Source: Aphelocoma coerulescens | Taxonomy: Eukaryota; Chordata; Aves; Passeriformes; Corvidae | Reading direction: 5' to 3' | Length of the DNA: 64,000 bases | Assembly (NCBI RefSeq): GCF_041296385.1 | Contig: NW_027183588.1 | Location: forward strand, 1 to 64,000 | Shown: in pieces, positions 61,287-64,000 of the stretch | How the letters are laid out: the number at the start of each line of letters is the position of its first letter | Numbering within the stretch: position 1 is the stretch's first letter | Made by a program: the position numbers and the translations under genes | The notes under the pieces: model-generated | What the model saw: the letters and a program-made list of their open reading frames with translations, nothing else | What the model was told of the DNA's origin: nothing | Databases searched by the model: none

Positions 61287-64000
61287 ACCGGGGAGCACCG
61301 GGCTTGTGTGTGCAGTGCACCGAATTGCAGACGTCTGGTAAACGCTCGTTCACGAGCCCAGTGGGCCGAGTGTGTTCTCGCTGCTGCAAAAAGGATCGTG
61401 CTCAATCCACAGCGTGGACACAAGCACTTTCCTAGTCATTCAGCCTTTCAGAGTCCCAGCAGCTAGAGCTCGGCCAGGAGCACAGGTCAAAGCAGAAAGC
61501 TCTCCGAAAGTGCCCCTTCTCCGAGCAGCCTTCCAAAAGCGCACATCACACTGTGGCCCCTGTGCCTTTCTTCTAAGCCCGACGTCCTGCCTTGTTTTTC
61601 AGCCTCGCAGCTACCGCTGTCAACCTCCAGCAGCTGCTCTCCTGGAGAACGGCTCTAGAAGCAAAAGCCAGTGCTGGCTTGCACCTTCGCCTTCTGCACG
61701 TAAGCAACAGCAATCTCAGCGGTGCACTTCTGTACTTCCCTGCTCCGCTGCACCCTACCATCGTGTTCTCCGAAACTCGGAGACGGAAGGGAAGTGCATT
61801 TGCCTCCACAGAGCTCTGCAAGAGGACTAGGCAGCAGCAGCAGCACAAGTAACTGTGGCGCGTCGTCCTCCTTCCTGAGGCTGTAAGGTGAATTCTGCAG
61901 GCAGGAGAGTGGCAGCCACGCTCGTCTCGCAAGCCCGGACGACGCGCACCCGAGCCCGGTGCTCCGCGGCTTCGTTCCTCGCCTTTTCGAGCACGCCGTA
62001 CCTTCGTTCTCCCGGAGGCGGACCGGTCGTCTGCCTCTCGCCCGGAACTCTGTGCCGGCAGCGAAGCGCTCCAGCGCGCTGCTTCTGCCCGAACGCGGCC
62101 GGGCCGTGCCCCTTTCCTCCTGAGCAATACGTACCACTGCATTCTGCCTCTCTGGTGCTCTGAATGGAAAGGGAAAGCTTCTGGGCTACGTCTCGCACAG
62201 AGAGCCGTGCCGGGGACGGCAAGCTCACGCGGCCTTTGCCTCCGACACTTGGGGGAGCGCCTAGCTGCAGCGCCTTCCAGCCAGGGCCAGTCCGCTTTCC
62301 CCGGCACAACCTGCAAAGCACCTGTCGGATGGCGGTGCTGTCTGCCCGGTCCTTCTCGGCTCCAGTTTACCCCGCTGCCCACCGCACTCTCGCAAGAGGC
62401 AAAGAGCTTCGGCAGGCATCTCGCACTGGAGAGAGGTGCCAGGACAAAACCACCTTCTTCATCAAGGCTTCCTCGTGGCCCAGATTGTGGTGCTGCGTTC
62501 AAAGTCTTGCACACGGAAAGACTCATCCAGCAAGTGCTTCTCCCCCGGCACGTTTCGCTGAGCGAGGGCAACGTGGGGAACCGGGGACGCTGCAAAACTG
62601 AGAAAGCACCCTTGTGCCTGGAGCCGAGGGAAAGCCGAGCACAGCACCCGTGTGTATGCGGGCAGTGCACACGCCGAAAAGCGGCCGAGTAGGATGCCGT
62701 GGCTGGGCTTCTCTTCTGTCCAGACAACGGCAGGCGGAGAAAGAAACCGGGGAGCACCGGGCTTGTGTGTGCAGTGCACCGAATTGCAGACGTCTGGTAA
62801 ACGCTCGTTCACGAGCCCAGTGGGCCGAGTGTGTTCTCGCTGCTGCAAAAAGGATCGTGCTCAATCCACAGCGTGGACACAAGCACTTTCCTAGTCATTC
62901 AGCCTTTCAGAGTCCCAGCAGCTAGAGCTCGGCCAGGAGCACAGGTCAAAGCAGAAAGCTCTCCGAAAGTGCCCCTTCTCCGAGCAGCCTTCCAAAAGCG
63001 CACATCACACTGTGGCCCCTGTGCCTTTCTTCTAAGCCCGACGTCCTGCCTTGTTTTTCAGCCTCGCAGCTACCGCTGTCAACCTCCAGCAGCTGCTCTC
63101 CTGGAGAACGGCTCTAGAAGCAAAAGCCAGTGCTGGCTTGCACCTTCGCCTTCTGCACGTAAGCAACAGCAATCTCAGCGGTGCACTTCTGTACTTCCCT
63201 GCTCCGCTGCACCCTACCATCGTGTTCTCCGAAACTCGGAGACGGAAGGGAAGTGCATTTGCCTCCACAGAGCTCTGCAAGAGGACTAGGCAGCAGCAGC
63301 AGCACAAGTAACTGTGGCGCGTCGTCCTCCTTCCTGAGGCTGTAAGGTGAATTCTGCAGGCAGGAGAGTGGCAGCCACGCTCGTCTCGCAAGCCCGGACG
63401 ACGCGCACCCGAGCCCGGTGCTCCGCGGCTTCGTTCCTCGCCTTTTCGAGCACGCCGTACCTTCGTTCTCCCGGAGGCGGACCGGTCGTCTGCCTCTCGC
63501 CCGGAACTCTGTGCCGGCAGCGAAGCGCTCCAGCGCGCTGCTTCTGCCCGAACGCGGCCGGGCCGTGCCCCTTTCCTCCTGAGCAATACGTACCACTGCA
63601 TTCTGCCTCTCTGGTGCTCTGAATGGAAAGGGAAAGCTTCTGGGCTACGTCTCGCACAGAGAGCCGTGCCGGGGACGGCAAGCTCACGCGGCCTTTGCCT
63701 CCGACACTTGGGGGAGCGCCTAGCTGCAGCGCCTTCCAGCCAGGGCCAGTCCGCTTTCCCCGGCACAACCTGCAAAGCACCTGTCGGATGGCGGTGCTGT
63801 CTGCCCGGTCCTTCTCGGCTCCAGTTTACCCCGCTGCCCACCGCACTCTCGCAAGAGGCAAAGAGCTTCGGCAGGCATCTCGCACTGGAGAGAGGTGCCA
63901 GGACAAAACCACCTTCTTCATCAAGGCTTCCTCGTGGCCCAGATTGTGGTGCTGCGTTCAAAGTCTTGCACACGGAAAGACTCATCCAGCAAGTGCTTCT
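61287..64000 (+). repeat. Copies 43-44: consensus, last one cut by the window
   Basis: Copy 43 (61287-62745) matches copy 1. Copy 44 starts at 62746 and is truncated by the window end after 1,255 bp, with no difference seen in that part. The array continues beyond the window. Confidence 0.95.

Larger units (their letters stand above)
1..64000 (+). repeat. Macrosatellite array, 1,459-bp unit, 43.9 copies
   Basis: The same 1,459-bp sequence follows itself head to tail from the first to the last base of the window, always in the same orientation. Unit boundaries in the chosen phase begin with accggggagcaccggg and fall at 1, 1460, 2919 and so on. Register shifts only by +1 in copy 13, +2 in copies 16 and 17, and +3 in copy 18. 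Outside copies 16-18 most copies differ from the consensus at zero to two bases. The unit is about 61% GC with about 107 CpG. No unique flank is present, so the array extends past both window edges. Such size, uniformity and lack of coding content are typical of eukaryotic macrosatellites maintained by unequal crossing-over and gene conversion. The chromosomal location and the host cannot be read from the sequence; a GC-rich vertebrate chromosome is an inference. I do not recognise the family. Confidence 0.99.

Noticed and set aside
1..64000. CRISPR array or bacterial repeat locus
   Set aside because: The repeats are 1,459 bp and directly adjacent with no variable spacers; there are no cas genes.
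1..64000. rDNA or tRNA gene cluster
   Set aside because: No recognisable 5S, 18S, 5.8S or 28S sequence, and no matched pair of internal A and B boxes; gttcaaagtc at 1211-1220 only partly resembles a B box.
1..64000. Transposon or LTR origin of the unit
   Set aside because: No terminal inverted repeats, target duplications, reverse transcriptase or transposase motifs, polyadenylation signal or primer-binding site could be seen.
1..64000. CENP-B box marking centromeric satellite
   Set aside because: TTCG-containing sites (for example 403, 685, 1268) lack the required A and CGGG spacing on either strand by eye, so a centromeric role is not supported by this motif.
1..64000. Higher-order repeat of several units
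   Set aside because: The order of 1037 C/T, 332 T/C and private variants shows no repeating multi-unit period within 44 copies.
1..64000. G-quadruplex or telomeric repeat content
   Set aside because: G-runs such as gtggggaaccgggg are only paired, not fourfold within loop limits, and no ttaggg tandem was found.

Overview
The whole window is one uninterrupted, head-to-tail tandem array of a single 1,459-bp unit. Taking base 1 as the phase start, it holds 43 complete monomers and a 44th cut by the window edge (62746-64000, 1,255 bp). All monomers have the same orientation. No unique DNA, transposon, inversion, spacer, rRNA, tRNA, CRISPR array or convincing protein-coding gene was seen, and neither end of the array lies in the window.

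The unit is GC-rich (888 of 1,459 bases, about 61%, counted by hand in copy 1) and CpG-dense (about 107 CpG per unit, observed/expected near 0.8). Bases 601-840 of the unit reach about 70% GC. A non-coding tandem array of more than 60 kb points to a eukaryotic macrosatellite, such as centromeric, subtelomeric, sex-chromosome or microchromosome heterochromatin. The composition would suit a vertebrate, perhaps a bird or reptile microchromosome, but no diagnostic sequence fixes the species. I do not recognise the unit as a named satellite.

Layout. Copies 1-12 (1-17508) look identical. Copy 13 has one inserted base; copies 14-15 return to the consensus. Copies 16-18 (21887-26270) carry about 19 small indels, most in homopolymers, and are 1,461, 1,461 and 1,462 bp long. 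From copy 19 to the end every unit is again exactly 1,459 bp and differs only by rare substitutions at 11 unit positions, 6 of them in CpG context. The commonest is a C/T dimorphism at unit position 1037 (T in 27 copies, C in 17), distributed as a mosaic. The next is T/C at position 332 (C in copies 19, 24, 25, 26). The pattern fits unequal exchange and gene conversion of a very young array; assembly effects must be excluded for the perfect block and for the indel cluster.

ORFs occur in several frames on both strands because the sequence is GC-rich and stop-poor. They repeat every 1,459 bp, overlap each other, show no recognisable domain, and the unit length is not a multiple of three. They are therefore not annotated as genes. 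The most persistent one (minus strand, 317 codons from its first ATG) is discussed as a finding.
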